DNA of 64,000 bases from Sarcina ventriculi (GCF_900456775.1 NZ_UAUL01000009.1:164833-228832), one strand, 5' to 3'. Shown: positions 44,679 through 55,439, numbered from the stretch's first letter. The notes: generated from the letters alone by a model not told the origin. Numbers and translations are program-made.

Positions 44679-46091
44679 ATGGAAAAGTATAGATTGGAAT
44701 TTTCTGAGGATGGATTTAAATATATCGATATTTATAATAAAATTAAAAATCTCATTGATGAAGATAAATTAAAGGATGGAGAAAGGTTACCTACTATACG
44801 GGATTTATCAAAATATTTAGAAGTTAATAAGATAACTATAATAAATACTTATAAAAAATTAGAACAAGAAGGATATGTAAGACAAATTCAAGGTAGTGGA
44901 ACATATGTTAAAAAGCGACATGTACTTTTTAATTTTAAAAAAGATTACAATGAGATTTTAAGAAGGATGACAGCATCAAATTCAAAGGACTGGATTGATT
45001 TTGCAGGAGAGATTACAAGTGCAAGTTTTTTTAAAATTGAAAGACTTAGAGATGTTTTAAATGATGTTTTAAATCGTGATGGTGTAGAAGCTTTAATGTA
45101 TAATGACAGTTTAGGATATAAAAGTTTAAGAGAGAGTATAAGTCTAAACTTTTGGGATAATAAAATTAACTCAGATGAAGTATTAATTATTTCTGGTGCT
45201 CAGCAAGGAATTGATATAACGGCTAAAACTTTAGTTAATGTAAATGATAGTGTTTTAGTTGAAAAACCAACCCATGGGGGAGCGCTTGGAGTTTTTAAAT
45301 TAAGAAGAGCAAATATTTTAGAAGTACCTCTTTTAGATGATGGTGCGGATTTAGATGCTTTTGAAAGAATTCTAAAAAAAAATAAAATAAAATGTTTTTA
45401 TACTATGAGTTATTTTCAAAATCCAACAGGTGTTAGTTATTCAAAAGAGAAAAAGATAAAGATAATAGAACTTGCTTATAAATATGATTTTTACATAATA
45501 GAGGATGATTATTTATCAGAGCTTGTTTATGATGAAAATATAGAATATTGCCCTTATAGAAAGTTAGATAAGGATAGGGTTATTTATATAAAAAGTTTCT
45601 CAAAAACTTTTTTGCCAGGAGTTAGAATTGGATATTTAATAGCACCGAAGAATCTTTGTGAAACCATTCAAAATTCTAAGGTGAATACAGATATTGCGAC
45701 ATCTAGCCTTATGCAAAGGGCTTTAGAAAAGTATATATCTACAGGATATTTTTTAGAACATATAAAATGTTTAAATAGTGAATATTCTAAAAGATATAAC
45801 TATATAGTTAGTCTTTTAAAAGAAAAACTTTGTGGTTTAGTTGATTTTAATGAACCAAAGGGAGGATTAAATATATTTTTAAACATAAAAAAAGATGTAA
45901 ATATAACATCTAGAGAATTGTTTTATAAGTTAAAGGATAGAAATATAATAATAACCCCAGGGGAAGTTTTTTATAATAACTTTAAAGATGGTGAAAAAAG
46001 CTTTAGAATAGGTTTTTCACAAACAGATTATGAAAGTATAGATAAGGGAATAGATAGTATATATGAAATTTTAAAAAGGAGAAAGCTTTAA
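44679..46091 (+). CDS. MocR-family PLP-dependent transcriptional regulator
   Basis: A 470-residue fusion of an N-terminal GntR winged helix (residues 1-75; LPTIRDLSKYLEVNKITIINTY within) and a class I aminotransferase-like domain (about 110-468). The PLP lysine lies in IKSFSKTFLPGVRIGYL (about 303-319), the aromatic/aspartate ligands in YFQNPTGVSY (about 246) and IIEDDYLSELVYD (about 266). MocR regulators sense PLP or amino compounds and control vitamin B6, GABA, or amino-acid genes. No PLP-synthesis gene is adjacent, so the target is unknown. It overlaps yigZ by one base. Confidence 0.92.
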   Translation: MEKYRLEFSEDGFKYIDIYNKIKNLIDEDKLKDGERLPTIRDLSKYLEVNKITIINTYKKLEQEGYVRQIQGSGTYVKKRHVLFNFKKDYNEILRRMTASNSKDWIDFAGEITSASFFKIERLRDVLNDVLNRDGVEALMYNDSLGYKSLRESISLNFWDNKINSDEVLIISGAQQGIDITAKTLVNVNDSVLVEKPTHGGALGVFKLRRANILEVPLLDDGADLDAFERILKKNKIKCFYTMSYFQNPTGVSYSKEKKIKIIELAYKYDFYIIEDDYLSELVYDENIEYCPYRKLDKDRVIYIKSFSKTFLPGVRIGYLIAPKNLCETIQNSKVNTDIATSSLMQRALEKYISTGYFLEHIKCLNSEYSKRYNYIVSLLKEKLCGLVDFNEPKGGLNIFLNIKKDVNITSRELFYKLKDRNIIITPGEVFYNNFKDGEKSFRIGFSQTDYESIDKGIDSIYEILKRRKL

Positions 46092-46741
46092 TGAGTTATA
46101 AGACGGTAAAACTAACTACAAGTGATAGTTTTGAAGAGAAAAAATCTGAGTTTATAGGATATATTAAAAGAGTTACAACAGAAGAAGAGGCAAAGGAATT
46201 TATAACTGAAATAAAATCTAAACATAAAGATGCAAGGCATAACTGCTGGGCTTATATAATTGGGCAAAATAAAAATATTCAAAGATATAGTGATGATGGA
46301 GAGCCACAAGGAACAGCTGGTATTCCAATTTTAGAGGTTATAAAGAAAAATGATTTAACAGACTGCGCTGTTGTCGTAACTAGATACTTTGGAGGAATAC
46401 TTTTAGGGGCATCAGGACTTACTAGAGCATATACTAAGGGCGCTGTTATTGCAATTAATGCAGCAGGTACGGTTGAAAAGGTCTTGGGACTTAGAATTGC
46501 AATAGATGTTGATTATGACCTTTATGGAAAAATACAATATATATGTGGTGAGAACAATTGGCATATAGAAGATGCTGAGTTTACTGATAAGGTAAAAGTA
46601 TATATTTTATCTGAAAAAGAAAAAGCAGAAGATATAAAATCAAAAATTATAGAATTAACAAATGGAAAAGCTATTATAGGTTTTGATGAAGAAAATATTT
46701 ACTTTAAAGAAGAGAATAGATTGTATCTTAATATTGATTAA
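46091..46741 (+). CDS. YigZ/IMPACT family protein
   Basis: A 216-residue member of the UPF0029/IMPACT family. The N-terminal domain contains KSEFIGYIKRVTTEEEA, then HKDARHNCWAY (about 47-57) and YSDDGEPQGTAGIPILEV (about 66-83), with VVVTRYFGGILLGASGL (about 95-111). The C-terminal DUF1949 domain is ferredoxin-like. The function is uncertain; family members are linked to translation regulation or proline dipeptidase-type annotations. Its one-base overlap with the MocR gene suggests cotranscription. Confidence 0.9.
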   Translation: MSYKTVKLTTSDSFEEKKSEFIGYIKRVTTEEEAKEFITEIKSKHKDARHNCWAYIIGQNKNIQRYSDDGEPQGTAGIPILEVIKKNDLTDCAVVVTRYFGGILLGASGLTRAYTKGAVIAINAAGTVEKVLGLRIAIDVDYDLYGKIQYICGENNWHIEDAEFTDKVKVYILSEKEKAEDIKSKIIELTNGKAIIGFDEENIYFKEENRLYLNID

Positions 46742-46749
46742 CCCTTAAG

Positions 46750-46778
46750 TTGAAGCCTTGATATTACTATGTTATAAT
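46750..46778 (+). promoter_or_regulatory. Promoter of yebC
   Basis: TTGAAG (46750-46755) and TATAAT (46773-46778) with a 17-base spacer, 68 bases upstream of the start codon. Confidence 0.7.
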
Positions 46779-46845
46779 AATAAATAGCGTTAAATTTAGA
46801 AATATTTTTTGTGTGATTTTACATAAAAATTGGGAGGGATTTTAA

Positions 46846-47586
46846 ATGTCAGGACATTCAAAGTGGCATAACATACAAGCTAAAAAAGGTAAAGTAGATG
46901 CTAAAAGAGGAAAAATCTTTACAAAAATAGGTAAAGAAATAGCAATGGCAATAAAACAAGGTGGAGCTAATTTAGAAGCAAACTCTAAATTAAGAGACGT
47001 TGTTGCTAAAGCTAAAGCTGCAAACATGCCAAATGATAACATACAAAGAGCATTAAAAAAAGGTGCTGGTGAAGCAGATTCTGTAAACTATGAATCAATA
47101 GTTTATGAAGGATACGGCCCATCAGGGGTTGCTGTTATAGTTGAAACATTAACAGATAACAAAAACAGATCAGCAGGTAATGTTAGAGCAGCATTTACTA
47201 AAGGTGGCGGAAATATGGGAACTACAGGCTGTGTAAGCTTTATGTTCCAAGAAAAAGGTGAAATCATCATAGAAAAAGGTGATTTAGACGAAGAAGAAGT
47301 AATGATGATGGCTCTTGAAGCTGGTGCTGAAGATTTCAACGCTGATGAAGAAGAAGTATTTGTTGTAACAACTACTCCAGAAGACTTTGGTTCTGTTAGA
47401 GAAGCTTTAGAATCTAACGGACTAGAATTTTTAGAAGCAGCTGTAAAAATGATACCAGACACTTACACTGAAATAGATGAAGAAGCAGCTAAGAAATTCC
47501 AAAAAATGCTTAACTTACTTGATGATGATGATGACGTTCAAGAAGTTTACCACAATGCAGAATTCCCTGAAGGATGGGAAGAATAA
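46846..47586 (+). CDS. YebC/PmpR-family protein
   Basis: A 246-residue cytoplasmic YebC/PmpR protein. It starts [20 protein letters not shown] and contains [18 protein letters not shown] (about 53-70) and [19 protein letters not shown] (about 86-104), all family hallmarks. Members have been described as DNA-binding regulators and, more recently, as ribosome-associated factors that relieve proline-rich stalling. The gene uses more C-ending codons than its neighbours, consistent with higher expression. It has its own promoter and terminator. ruvC often follows in clostridia but does not here. Confidence 0.95.
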   Translation: MSGHSKWHNIQAKKGKVDAKRGKIFTKIGKEIAMAIKQGGANLEANSKLRDVVAKAKAANMPNDNIQRALKKGAGEADSVNYESIVYEGYGPSGVAVIVETLTDNKNRSAGNVRAAFTKGGGNMGTTGCVSFMFQEKGEIIIEKGDLDEEEVMMMALEAGAEDFNADEEEVFVVTTTPEDFGSVREALESNGLEFLEAAVKMIPDTYTEIDEEAAKKFQKMLNLLDDDDDVQEVYHNAEFPEGWEE

Positions 47587-47625
47587 TTCTATTAAAATGG
47601 AATTAAAATTTATATAAGATTACTT

Positions 47626-47676
47626 AAATCCACTTTTCAAAGTAGAGAAATATTTTGAAAAGTGGATTTTTATTTT
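47626..47676 (+). terminator. Terminator of yebC
   Basis: A perfect 16-bp stem (47626-47641 with 47654-47669) has a 12-base loop and T-rich tail. It marks the left edge of the accessory island. Confidence 0.92.
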
Positions 47677-47754
47677 ACATATTAAAGAATTGAGTTAAAT
47701 TATATCTATATAAAAAGGTGAGTAAACTTATTTAATTTTCAGAACAAGGCTTTA

Positions 47755-47784
47755 TTGGAATTATTTATATGATGATAGTATAAT
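47755..47784 (+). promoter_or_regulatory. Promoter of the MBL/membrane-protein island
   Basis: TTGGAA (47755-47760) and TATAAT (47779-47784) with an 18-base spacer. The leader to the ATG is about 78 nt, and the ribosome site is AGGAGGGAAG. Confidence 0.6.
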
Positions 47785-47868
47785 GGTAAGGTGAATGTAT
47801 ATAACTGTAAATATATAATGGTTAATAAAACTTAGTTAATAATTAAATTTATTTAGGAGGGAAGCATT

Positions 47869-49302
47869 ATGAGATTTAATAATAGTATAAAAAAAGAACC
47901 ATTAAAGCATTATATTGATTTATGGGATAGAATACTAGAGTTCCATATAATAAATGTAGGGCAGGGACTTATGATATTATTAATATTTCCTGATCAAACA
48001 ACAATGTTATTTGATTGTTATATAAAAAATGACACTGAGGAGAAAATACTAGAATATTTAAATAAGTATATTCTATATAGAAAAAATGGTCAATTAGAGG
48101 AAGAGCAATGGATAGATATTTTCGTTAATTCACATAGAGACGAAGATCATTATAAGGGATTAAAAAGTATTAATAGTAGATTCACAATAAAGTCAATATG
48201 GGATTCAGGGCAATATGGGACGGGAGCTTCTAGTAACAATGAGGATTATAAATATTATATGTATTTAAAAAGAGAGATTAAATCAAAATATGGGGAAAGG
48301 TCTGTACCTAAAATTGAGCCAGCAAATGATCCATTTATAAATATAGGTGGAGTTAATGTTTATTGTCTAAATTCAAAAGAAGATTTCACTAATGATGATG
48401 CTAATAATTTTTATAATTTTAATATTTTAGATAATGATGAGCAGAAAGAGCTATCAGAGTCTTATAAATTAAAAAAGCAGCATACAAATTGTATAGTATT
48501 ATTATTAGATTATAATGGGAAAAAAATAATATTAACTGGTGATTCAGATTGGAAATCGTGGAAAGATTATATAGTACCTAAGTTTAAGGAAAATAATTTC
48601 TTGAAATCAGATATATTAATAGCAAGTCATCATGGATCAAGGTCATTCTTTACAGATGAAAGTAATAAAGAAATTGATATATATAGCAATCCAGAGACAA
48701 CTTATTTAGAAAGTATATCTTATATAAATCCAGTAATAACATTAATATCATGTGGAAATTATGAACAATACCATCATCCTAATAAACAAGCCCTTAATAT
48801 ATATAGGAAAAATACATGTAATGATCAAGTCTATACCACTAAAGAAATGGATGCTAGTTTTGTTGGATTTATCAAGGAAAATGGACAGATAGGAGTAACT
48901 ACTTCTAATTTTTATAATTACAAAAGTGAGCCTGAGTTAAACTTTGATTTAATATGTAAGGCAAAAAAAGATGAGATAGAAATGGAAATTTTAAATGGTG
49001 ATGAGGTACAAATGGGTAGTTCATTAAATTTTACAGCTATGAATATATGTAAAATAGCTGATAATCCTATTAAAGAAAATATTTATGTAACATGGGAAGT
49101 ATCTAATAATGGGAAATACAAGGACATAGAACATCAGGAAATATATACTATAGGAAAAAAACAAGAAAATAAAATAGCGTATTCGGCTACAATACAAAGA
49201 GACTTAGTTTATAACGGATTACATATGATACGTTGCACTATAGAAAATAGAGATAGAAATAAAAAAATAACAAAGATTTTTTATATAAAATCAAGGGTGT
49301 AA
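47869..49302 (+). CDS. ComEC-like MBL-fold protein with nucleotide-sensor-like C-terminus
   Basis: A 477-residue soluble protein. Residues about 25-345 are a metallo-beta-lactamase fold of the ComEC/Rec2 type: INVGQGLMILLIF (28-40; the usual GQGD Asp is Leu), HRDEDH (89-94), TGD (223-225), SHHGS (253-257) and YHHP (301-304). Active ligands are kept. Residues about 380-477 look like the AGS-C nucleotide-sensor domain of cyclase/CD-NTase systems: NIYVTWEVSNNG (404-415), then DLVYNGLHMIRCTIEN (445-460). There are no ComEC membrane helices. A nuclease or phosphodiesterase gated by a nucleotide signal is inferred. Its own promoter and terminators frame it with the membrane gene. Confidence 0.75.
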   Translation: MRFNNSIKKEPLKHYIDLWDRILEFHIINVGQGLMILLIFPDQTTMLFDCYIKNDTEEKILEYLNKYILYRKNGQLEEEQWIDIFVNSHRDEDHYKGLKSINSRFTIKSIWDSGQYGTGASSNNEDYKYYMYLKREIKSKYGERSVPKIEPANDPFINIGGVNVYCLNSKEDFTNDDANNFYNFNILDNDEQKELSESYKLKKQHTNCIVLLLDYNGKKIILTGDSDWKSWKDYIVPKFKENNFLKSDILIASHHGSRSFFTDESNKEIDIYSNPETTYLESISYINPVITLISCGNYEQYHHPNKQALNIYRKNTCNDQVYTTKEMDASFVGFIKENGQIGVTTSNFYNYKSEPELNFDLICKAKKDEIEMEILNGDEVQMGSSLNFTAMNICKIADNPIKENIYVTWEVSNNGKYKDIEHQEIYTIGKKQENKIAYSATIQRDLVYNGLHMIRCTIENRDRNKKITKIFYIKSRV

Positions 49303-49329
49303 ATATATTATAAGTTTAGGGGGAGTAAT

Positions 49330-49638
49330 ATGGAAAATATTAAGGATTATAGGAATAAAGAATTAACATGGTATATAATAGCTAACATATTAATTTTATT
49401 TTGTATGTTAAGTGGATTTAACCTAAATATTACTTCAGAGGTAAGTAGTACTGCAGAAATAGTTAATAAAGTATTAGGTATATCAGTATTTTCAGGAATA
49501 ATATATGTTTTTGTTTTTATACTGGATTCAATTTTTGATAGTACTACTAAAAAGTATATAGTAAATTTGAAATTTAAACTGCCAGGACAAGTTGTTTTTA
49601 GTAACTTAAAAAATATAAGGATATTCGTTTTACATTAG
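49330..49638 (+). pseudogene. Four-helix membrane protein, 5' part (frame-interrupted)
   Basis: This frame encodes 102 residues with two membrane helices (about 13-31 and 48-69) and then stops shortly after KFKLPGQVVFSNLKN. The reading continues naturally in the -1 frame from the six-A tract at 49608-49613: adding one A gives SNLKKYKDIRFTLEDVENKY and a single 218-residue protein. TAGGGGGAG precedes the ATG, 27 bases after the MBL gene, so the two are one operon. It resembles the small multi-helix effectors of CBASS-like systems only in general layout. It may be a disrupted gene, a phase-variable gene or a -1 frameshift product. Confidence 0.7.
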
Positions 49639-49985
49639 AAGATGTAGAGAACAAATATAAGGATATATATGATAATATGCCTAATGAAAAAAAAGAAAAG
49701 TGTAATTATGAAAATAAAAACTGGTATAATATATATAAGAAGCACAAGGATGATAAAATGATATTTATTTCTAATAGGGATTATCTATTAAGTAGAGATA
49801 TGAATATATCAACTGTAGCATTATTAATAATATATATACTATTAACTGTCTTCAATGTAATTCCATTCGAAAGTATTTATATTATATATCTTATATTTAT
49901 GATATTCATAACAAATCTAATAACAAGGCAAAAAAGTAAAAGATTTGTGTTAAATGTTATTGCGCATGATTTATCATGTAAATAA
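49605..49985 (+). pseudogene. Four-helix membrane protein, 3' part
   Basis: In this frame the sequence is open from 49605 (preceded by a stop at 49602) to the TAA at 49983-49985. It gives LKKYKDIRFTLEDVENKY, a charged loop, then two membrane helices (about 160-177 and 181-199 of the joined protein) and a basic end. An internal ATG at 49677 exists but has no ribosome site. Both halves keep normal coding character, which suggests a recent or functional frame change. Confidence 0.7.
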
Positions 49986-50075
49986 TATTGTAAGTTAAAT
50001 TAGAAATTTAGATACAAACCGATTTTATTGATAAAAAATACCATATATGATATCATTTTAAATAAGAAAAGCAAT

Positions 50076-50108
50076 TAATCCATATAATAATGTATATTAT
50101 ATGGATTA
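50076..50108 (+). terminator. Hairpin closing the MBL/membrane-protein unit
   Basis: A 14-bp AT-rich stem (50076-50089 with 50095-50108) is followed by TATTATTT. It separates the island from the ribosome site of the next gene. Confidence 0.6.
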
Positions 50109-50163
50109 TATTATTTAGAAATATGTATGCGATAACAAAATTTATGATTGGAGTGATAGTAAC

Positions 50164-50424
50164 TTGAAGAAGGATGTTAAAGAAAGAGCTGAAAAATTTA
50201 GAGATAGGGTTCATCATCATATGAGAAATGAAGGGTTAGACCCAGAAAATCCAAAGCATAGAAGTGAGCATTATAAAAGGCTTAGAATTGATGAAAAGAT
50301 TTTAGGGGAGATATTAAGTGGTATTAGTCGTGCTTTTGGAAACTATATAACTGATGATGAAGCTGAAATGTTTTTAGTAAAATGTGAAGAATCTTTAGAG
50401 GAACATGAAAAAAAATCTAAATAA
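50164..50424 (+). CDS. Hypothetical small charged protein
   Basis: An 86-residue, strongly charged helical protein that I do not recognise. It is histidine-rich at RDRVHHHMRNEGL (about 13-25) and acidic at the end. No membrane segment is present. The start is TTG after GATTGGAGTGATAG. It lies between the accessory island and the BofC-like gene and may belong to either side. Confidence 0.65.
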   Translation: MKKDVKERAEKFRDRVHHHMRNEGLDPENPKHRSEHYKRLRIDEKILGEILSGISRAFGNYITDDEAEMFLVKCEESLEEHEKKSK

Positions 50425-50531
50425 AATAATATATATAAGGGCTTTGATTTATTTAAAGTCCTTTTTGTTTTATCTTTAATTGAATATAAATATTTTTTTG
50501 TGTCAATAATCACCAGTAAGAGGTGATTTTT

Positions 50532-51122
50532 ATGAAATTAAAGTTTAAGTTTAGTAAAAAGAATATAGCGTTACTATCTATAGCTTTAGGTGCATTATTT
50601 TTTGCGGGAAGCTATACAGTATCTTACTTTTATAATAGAGAAAAAATACATGAAGCAAATGCAGAGATTGAAAATGAAAAACAATCAATAGTTTTAAAGG
50701 ATAGTTATAAAATTGTATTAACTAAAAGAACAGTTGATGATGATATTATTGTTGAAAATAATCTTGATGTTAAAACTATAAAAAAAGAACTTGATGTAAG
50801 AGAATTAAATGTAGAACAAGTTGTAGAACTTTATAAACAAAAGGGATATTCTGTATCATCAACTGATGATTATCAAATGATTTTTGAAAGAGCAGTTGGA
50901 ACTTTAGAGCCTAATAAATATTACATAGGTGATAAAGATGGATATATTGCTATTTATAAAAGTGATGTAAATGGAATTCCTGTTATAGAAAACGAAGATG
51001 ATATAACTCAAAGGGAAATAAGTCTTTTAATGGAGATAGATCAGAATATGATAAGAAATTATGAAATGGTTTTTGATACAAAAGAAGAATGTGAGGAAGC
51101 TTTAAGTAATTTTATAAGTTGA
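50532..51122 (+). CDS. BofC C-terminal-domain-like protein
   Basis: A 196-residue protein with an N-terminal signal-anchor helix (about 11-32) and an extracytoplasmic region. The last 80 residues (YIGDKDGYIAIYKSDVNGIP, then ENEDDITQREISLLMEID) fit the BofC C-terminal domain, common in clostridial proteins at this locus. In Bacillus, BofC controls signalling for sigma-K processing through SpoIVB. Whether the clostridial version does the same is not known. The ATG at 50532 is preferred over GTG 50523, which lies inside the AGAGGTGA ribosome site. Confidence 0.75.
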   Translation: MKLKFKFSKKNIALLSIALGALFFAGSYTVSYFYNREKIHEANAEIENEKQSIVLKDSYKIVLTKRTVDDDIIVENNLDVKTIKKELDVRELNVEQVVELYKQKGYSVSSTDDYQMIFERAVGTLEPNKYYIGDKDGYIAIYKSDVNGIPVIENEDDITQREISLLMEIDQNMIRNYEMVFDTKEECEEALSNFIS

Positions 51123-51275
51123 TTTTGGAAAGGATTTTAAATTCTTTCCTTTTTTAAGTTTTAAATCTAACTTATAGATTATTGATAATATAATATGTTC
51201 GTGTTAAAGTATAATATAGATTTTAAAATGTTCATAATTTATTTAATAAAAATTTTATGAAGTGGGAGAGTTTGT

Positions 51276-51875
51276 GTGTACGAATATATTAAAGGTTATT
51301 TTAAAGGTATAAATAAAGATTATGTAATTATAGAAAATAATAATATAGGATATAAAATATTTACTTCTGGAAATAGCATGGCTAATATGCCAAAGGTTGA
51401 TGAAGAGGTATTTGTATATTTAGAGCAAATAGTTAGAGAAGATTTTTTAGGTCTTTATGGTTTTACAACTAAAGAAGAATTAGAAATGTTTAAAATGCTT
51501 CTTTCAATAAATGGAGTGGGCTCTAAAGCTGCACTATCTATGTTATCAATAAGTAGTGTAAATAATCTTAAATACGCTATAATGATAGGAGATGAAAAGC
51601 ATATAACTAGAGCTCCTGGAATTGGAAAGAAAACTGCTCAGAGAATTATACTAGAGCTTAAAGATAAGTTTAAATCAGATGAGCTTGTACAGGGTGAATT
51701 GAGTGAAATAAGTTCACAGGGTGTAAGTGTAAATAACAATGTGGTTGAGGCGCTAGGTGCTTTATTAGCTTTAGGTTATACTGAAAAAGAGGCAGAAAAT
51801 GCCCTTAAAAATATTGATAAGACTTTATCGTTAGAGGGTATCATTAAAGAAGCATTAAAGATACTTATGGGATAG
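51276..51875 (+). CDS. ruvA: Holliday junction branch-migration protein RuvA
   Basis: RuvA binds four-way junctions and recruits RuvB. The 199 residues show the N-terminal OB fold (MYEYIKGYFKGINKDYVIIE), two HhH motifs with LLSINGVGSKAALSMLS (about 72-88) and APGIGKKTAQRIILELKDK (about 112-130), and the C-terminal three-helix domain III. The start is GTG after GTGGGAGAG. ruvB follows 11 bases later. The classical partner resolvase ruvC is not upstream in this window. Confidence 0.97.
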   Translation: MYEYIKGYFKGINKDYVIIENNNIGYKIFTSGNSMANMPKVDEEVFVYLEQIVREDFLGLYGFTTKEELEMFKMLLSINGVGSKAALSMLSISSVNNLKYAIMIGDEKHITRAPGIGKKTAQRIILELKDKFKSDELVQGELSEISSQGVSVNNNVVEALGALLALGYTEKEAENALKNIDKTLSLEGIIKEALKILMG

Positions 51876-51886
51876 GAGGTTAGTTA

Positions 51887-52915
51887 ATGGATGAAAGAAT
51901 AGTAACCTCAAATGAAACAGTTTTTGACTCTATTAATGAATATAGTTTAAGACCAGAAAAATTAGGTGAATATATAGGTCAAGATAAGATAAAAGAGAGA
52001 TTAAATGTATTTATAAAGGCTGCTCAAAATAGAGGAGAAGCTTTAGACCATGTAATTTTATATGGTCCTCCAGGGCTTGGAAAAACAACGTTAGCTAATA
52101 TAATAGCTAATGAAATGGGTGGAAATTTAAAAATAACATCTGGTCCAGCTATTGAAAGAGCTGGTGATTTAGCAGCAATTTTGACTACTTTAAACAATAA
52201 CGATGTTTTATTTATAGATGAAATTCATAGGTTAAACAGAAGTGTTGAGGAAATATTATATCCTGCTATGGAGGATTATGTTTTAGATATTATAATAGGA
52301 AAGGGAGCATCTAGTAAGTCTATAAGATTAGATTTACCTAAGTTTACTTTAATAGGGGCAACAACCAGAGTTGGAATGCTTAGTTCTCCTCTTAGGGATA
52401 GATTTGGTGTTCTTTGTTCTATGGAATACTATACAGAAGAACAGCTAAAAGAAATAATAGTTAGGAGTGCTACCATTTTGGGATGTGAAATAACCGAAGA
52501 TGGTGCATTTGAAATTGCAAAAAGGTCTAGGGGAACCCCAAGAATTGCTAATAGGCTTTTAAAAAGGGTCAGAGATTATGCAGAGGTAATGTTTAACAAT
52601 AAAATAAGTTTAGAAGCTTCTAAGAAGGCTTTAGAAATGTTAGAAGTAGATGGAGAAGGTTTTGATAGATTAGATAATAAAATATTAGAAACCATAATAG
52701 ATAATTTTAATGGTGGTCCAGTTGGCTTAGAAACTTTAGCTTACTTTGTAGGCGAAGAATTAGATACCATTGAAGATGTTTATGAGCCATATCTTCTTCA
52801 GAAAGGTTTTATTGTAAGAACTCCAAGAGGAAGAGTTGCAACTGATAAAGCTTATAAGCATTTAGGAAAAACTAGGGGAAAAGGAAATTCAGAACAAGTG
52901 GGTTTGTTTGAATAA
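51887..52915 (+). CDS. ruvB: Holliday junction helicase RuvB
   Basis: RuvB is the AAA+ motor of branch migration. The 342 residues have [18 protein letters not shown] at the start, the Walker [11 protein letters not shown] (about 60-69), Walker B LFIDEIHR (about 108-115), sensor 1 [10 protein letters not shown] (about 157), arginine finger region, and the C-terminal winged helix ending in [10 protein letters not shown]. The length is standard. GATAGGAGG precedes the ATG. Confidence 0.98.
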   Translation: MDERIVTSNETVFDSINEYSLRPEKLGEYIGQDKIKERLNVFIKAAQNRGEALDHVILYGPPGLGKTTLANIIANEMGGNLKITSGPAIERAGDLAAILTTLNNNDVLFIDEIHRLNRSVEEILYPAMEDYVLDIIIGKGASSKSIRLDLPKFTLIGATTRVGMLSSPLRDRFGVLCSMEYYTEEQLKEIIVRSATILGCEITEDGAFEIAKRSRGTPRIANRLLKRVRDYAEVMFNNKISLEASKKALEMLEVDGEGFDRLDNKILETIIDNFNGGPVGLETLAYFVGEELDTIEDVYEPYLLQKGFIVRTPRGRVATDKAYKHLGKTRGKGNSEQVGLFE

Positions 52916-52935
52916 TAATAGAGAAGGTGAATTTT

Positions 52936-53961
52936 ATGAAAGTAAGTGATTTTGACTTTTATTTACCAGAAGAGTTAATTGCGCAATGTCCTTTAAAGGA
53001 AAGAGATTCTTCAAGATTTATGGTGGTAGATAGAAAAACTGGTGAAATAGAACATAAGGTATTTCATGATGTGATAGATTATTTAGAAAAAGGGGATACT
53101 TTAGTTTTAAATAACACTAGAGTAATGCCAGCAAGATTAATTGGAGAAAAGGAAGAAACTGGTGGAAAAATTGAATTTCTTCTTTTAAAGAGAATTGAAG
53201 GAGATAAATGGGAGTGTCTTGCAAAGCCAGGTAAAAAGGCGAAGGTAGGAGCTATGTTTACCTTTGGCGAGGGAAAACTTAAAGCTGTGGTTAGAGAGAT
53301 AGGTTTAGAAGGAAATAGAGTAATTGAGTTTATTTATAATGGTATTTTTGAAGAGATATTAGATGAACTTGGACAAATGCCACTTCCTCCTTATATTCAT
53401 GAAAAACTAGATGATAGAGAAAGATATCAAACAGTTTATTCAAAAGAAAAAGGCTCAGCAGCAGCACCAACTGCGGGACTTCATTTTACTGAGGATCTTT
53501 TAGAAAAAATAAGAGAAAAAGGTGTAAATATAGCATTTGTAACTCTTCATGTTGGTCTTGGAACATTTAGACCAGTAAAGGTTGAATCTATTGATGAACA
53601 TATAATGCATTCAGAGTATTATGAATTAGATGAGGAAAATGCAAAAATAATAAATGACACTAAAAAAAGAGGAAACAGAGTTATTGCTGTTGGAACAACA
53701 TCTACAAGAACTTTAGAGACTATAGGAAATGAAAATGGAGAAGTTAGAGCACAAAGTGGATGGACTAATATATTTATATTTCCAGGATATAAGTTTAATA
53801 TAGTTGATGCGCTTATAACAAATTTTCATCTGCCAGAATCAACTCTTATTATGTTAGTCTCAGCATTAGCTGGAAAAGAAAATATAATGAATGCTTATAA
53901 AAAGGCAGTTGAAGAAAAATATAGATTTTTCTCTTTTGGTGATTCAATGTTTATAAGATAA
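52936..53961 (+). CDS. queA: S-adenosylmethionine:tRNA ribosyltransferase-isomerase
   Basis: QueA transfers the ribosyl part of SAM to preQ1-tRNA to form epoxyqueuosine. The 341 residues show [29 protein letters not shown] (about 58-69), GQMPLPPYI (about 148-156) and [12 protein letters not shown] (about 188). ATG 52936 is preferred over GTG 52927, because GAAGGTGA is spaced for the ATG. With tgt it forms the queuosine segment of the ruvAB-queA-tgt-yajC order. Confidence 0.97.
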   Translation: MKVSDFDFYLPEELIAQCPLKERDSSRFMVVDRKTGEIEHKVFHDVIDYLEKGDTLVLNNTRVMPARLIGEKEETGGKIEFLLLKRIEGDKWECLAKPGKKAKVGAMFTFGEGKLKAVVREIGLEGNRVIEFIYNGIFEEILDELGQMPLPPYIHEKLDDRERYQTVYSKEKGSAAAPTAGLHFTEDLLEKIREKGVNIAFVTLHVGLGTFRPVKVESIDEHIMHSEYYELDEENAKIINDTKKRGNRVIAVGTTSTRTLETIGNENGEVRAQSGWTNIFIFPGYKFNIVDALITNFHLPESTLIMLVSALAGKENIMNAYKKAVEEKYRFFSFGDSMFIR

Positions 53962-53967
53962 AAATAA

Positions 53968-55143
<1,176 letters not shown>

Positions 55144-55175
55144 CATATTTTATAAATATTTTAAGGAGGAGCAGA

Positions 55176-55439
55176 ATGAGCATACTAGAAACAATAGGGC
55201 CTTTTATACTTATGTTTGTTGTATTCTATTTTATCTTAATAGTTCCAGAAAAAAAGAGAAAAAAGAAATACGGCGAAATGTTAAATGAATTACAAGCTAA
55301 TGATAAGATTATAACTAGAGGTGGTATAATCGGTAAAATTATAAAGGTGACTGACGAAAGTGTAGTTATCGAAACAAGTTCAGATAGAACAAAATTAGAA
55401 ATAACAAAACAAGCAATTGGTACAAGAGTAGAAAAATAA
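55176..55439 (+). CDS. yajC: Preprotein translocase subunit YajC
   Basis: YajC is a small subunit of the SecDF-YajC accessory complex. The 87 residues have one N-terminal helix (about 8-24; FILMFVVFYFILIVPEKKRKK) and a soluble tail with KIITRGGIIGKIIKV (about 45-59). AAGGAGGAG precedes the ATG. secD and secF follow 1.9 kb later, beyond the SCIFF pair, a common clostridial arrangement. Confidence 0.95.
   Translation: MSILETIGPFILMFVVFYFILIVPEKKRKKKYGEMLNELQANDKIITRGGIIGKIIKVTDESVVIETSSDRTKLEITKQAIGTRVEK

Noticed and set aside
47103..47462. 119-codon ORF on the minus strand inside yebC
   Set aside because: It is fully antisense to a highly conserved gene, has Ser/Pro-rich shadow composition and no ribosome site.
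47869..49302. Annotation as a competence protein ComEC
   Set aside because: Only the MBL part is ComEC-like. There are no membrane channel helices and the C-terminus is a different domain, so a DNA-uptake role is not supported.
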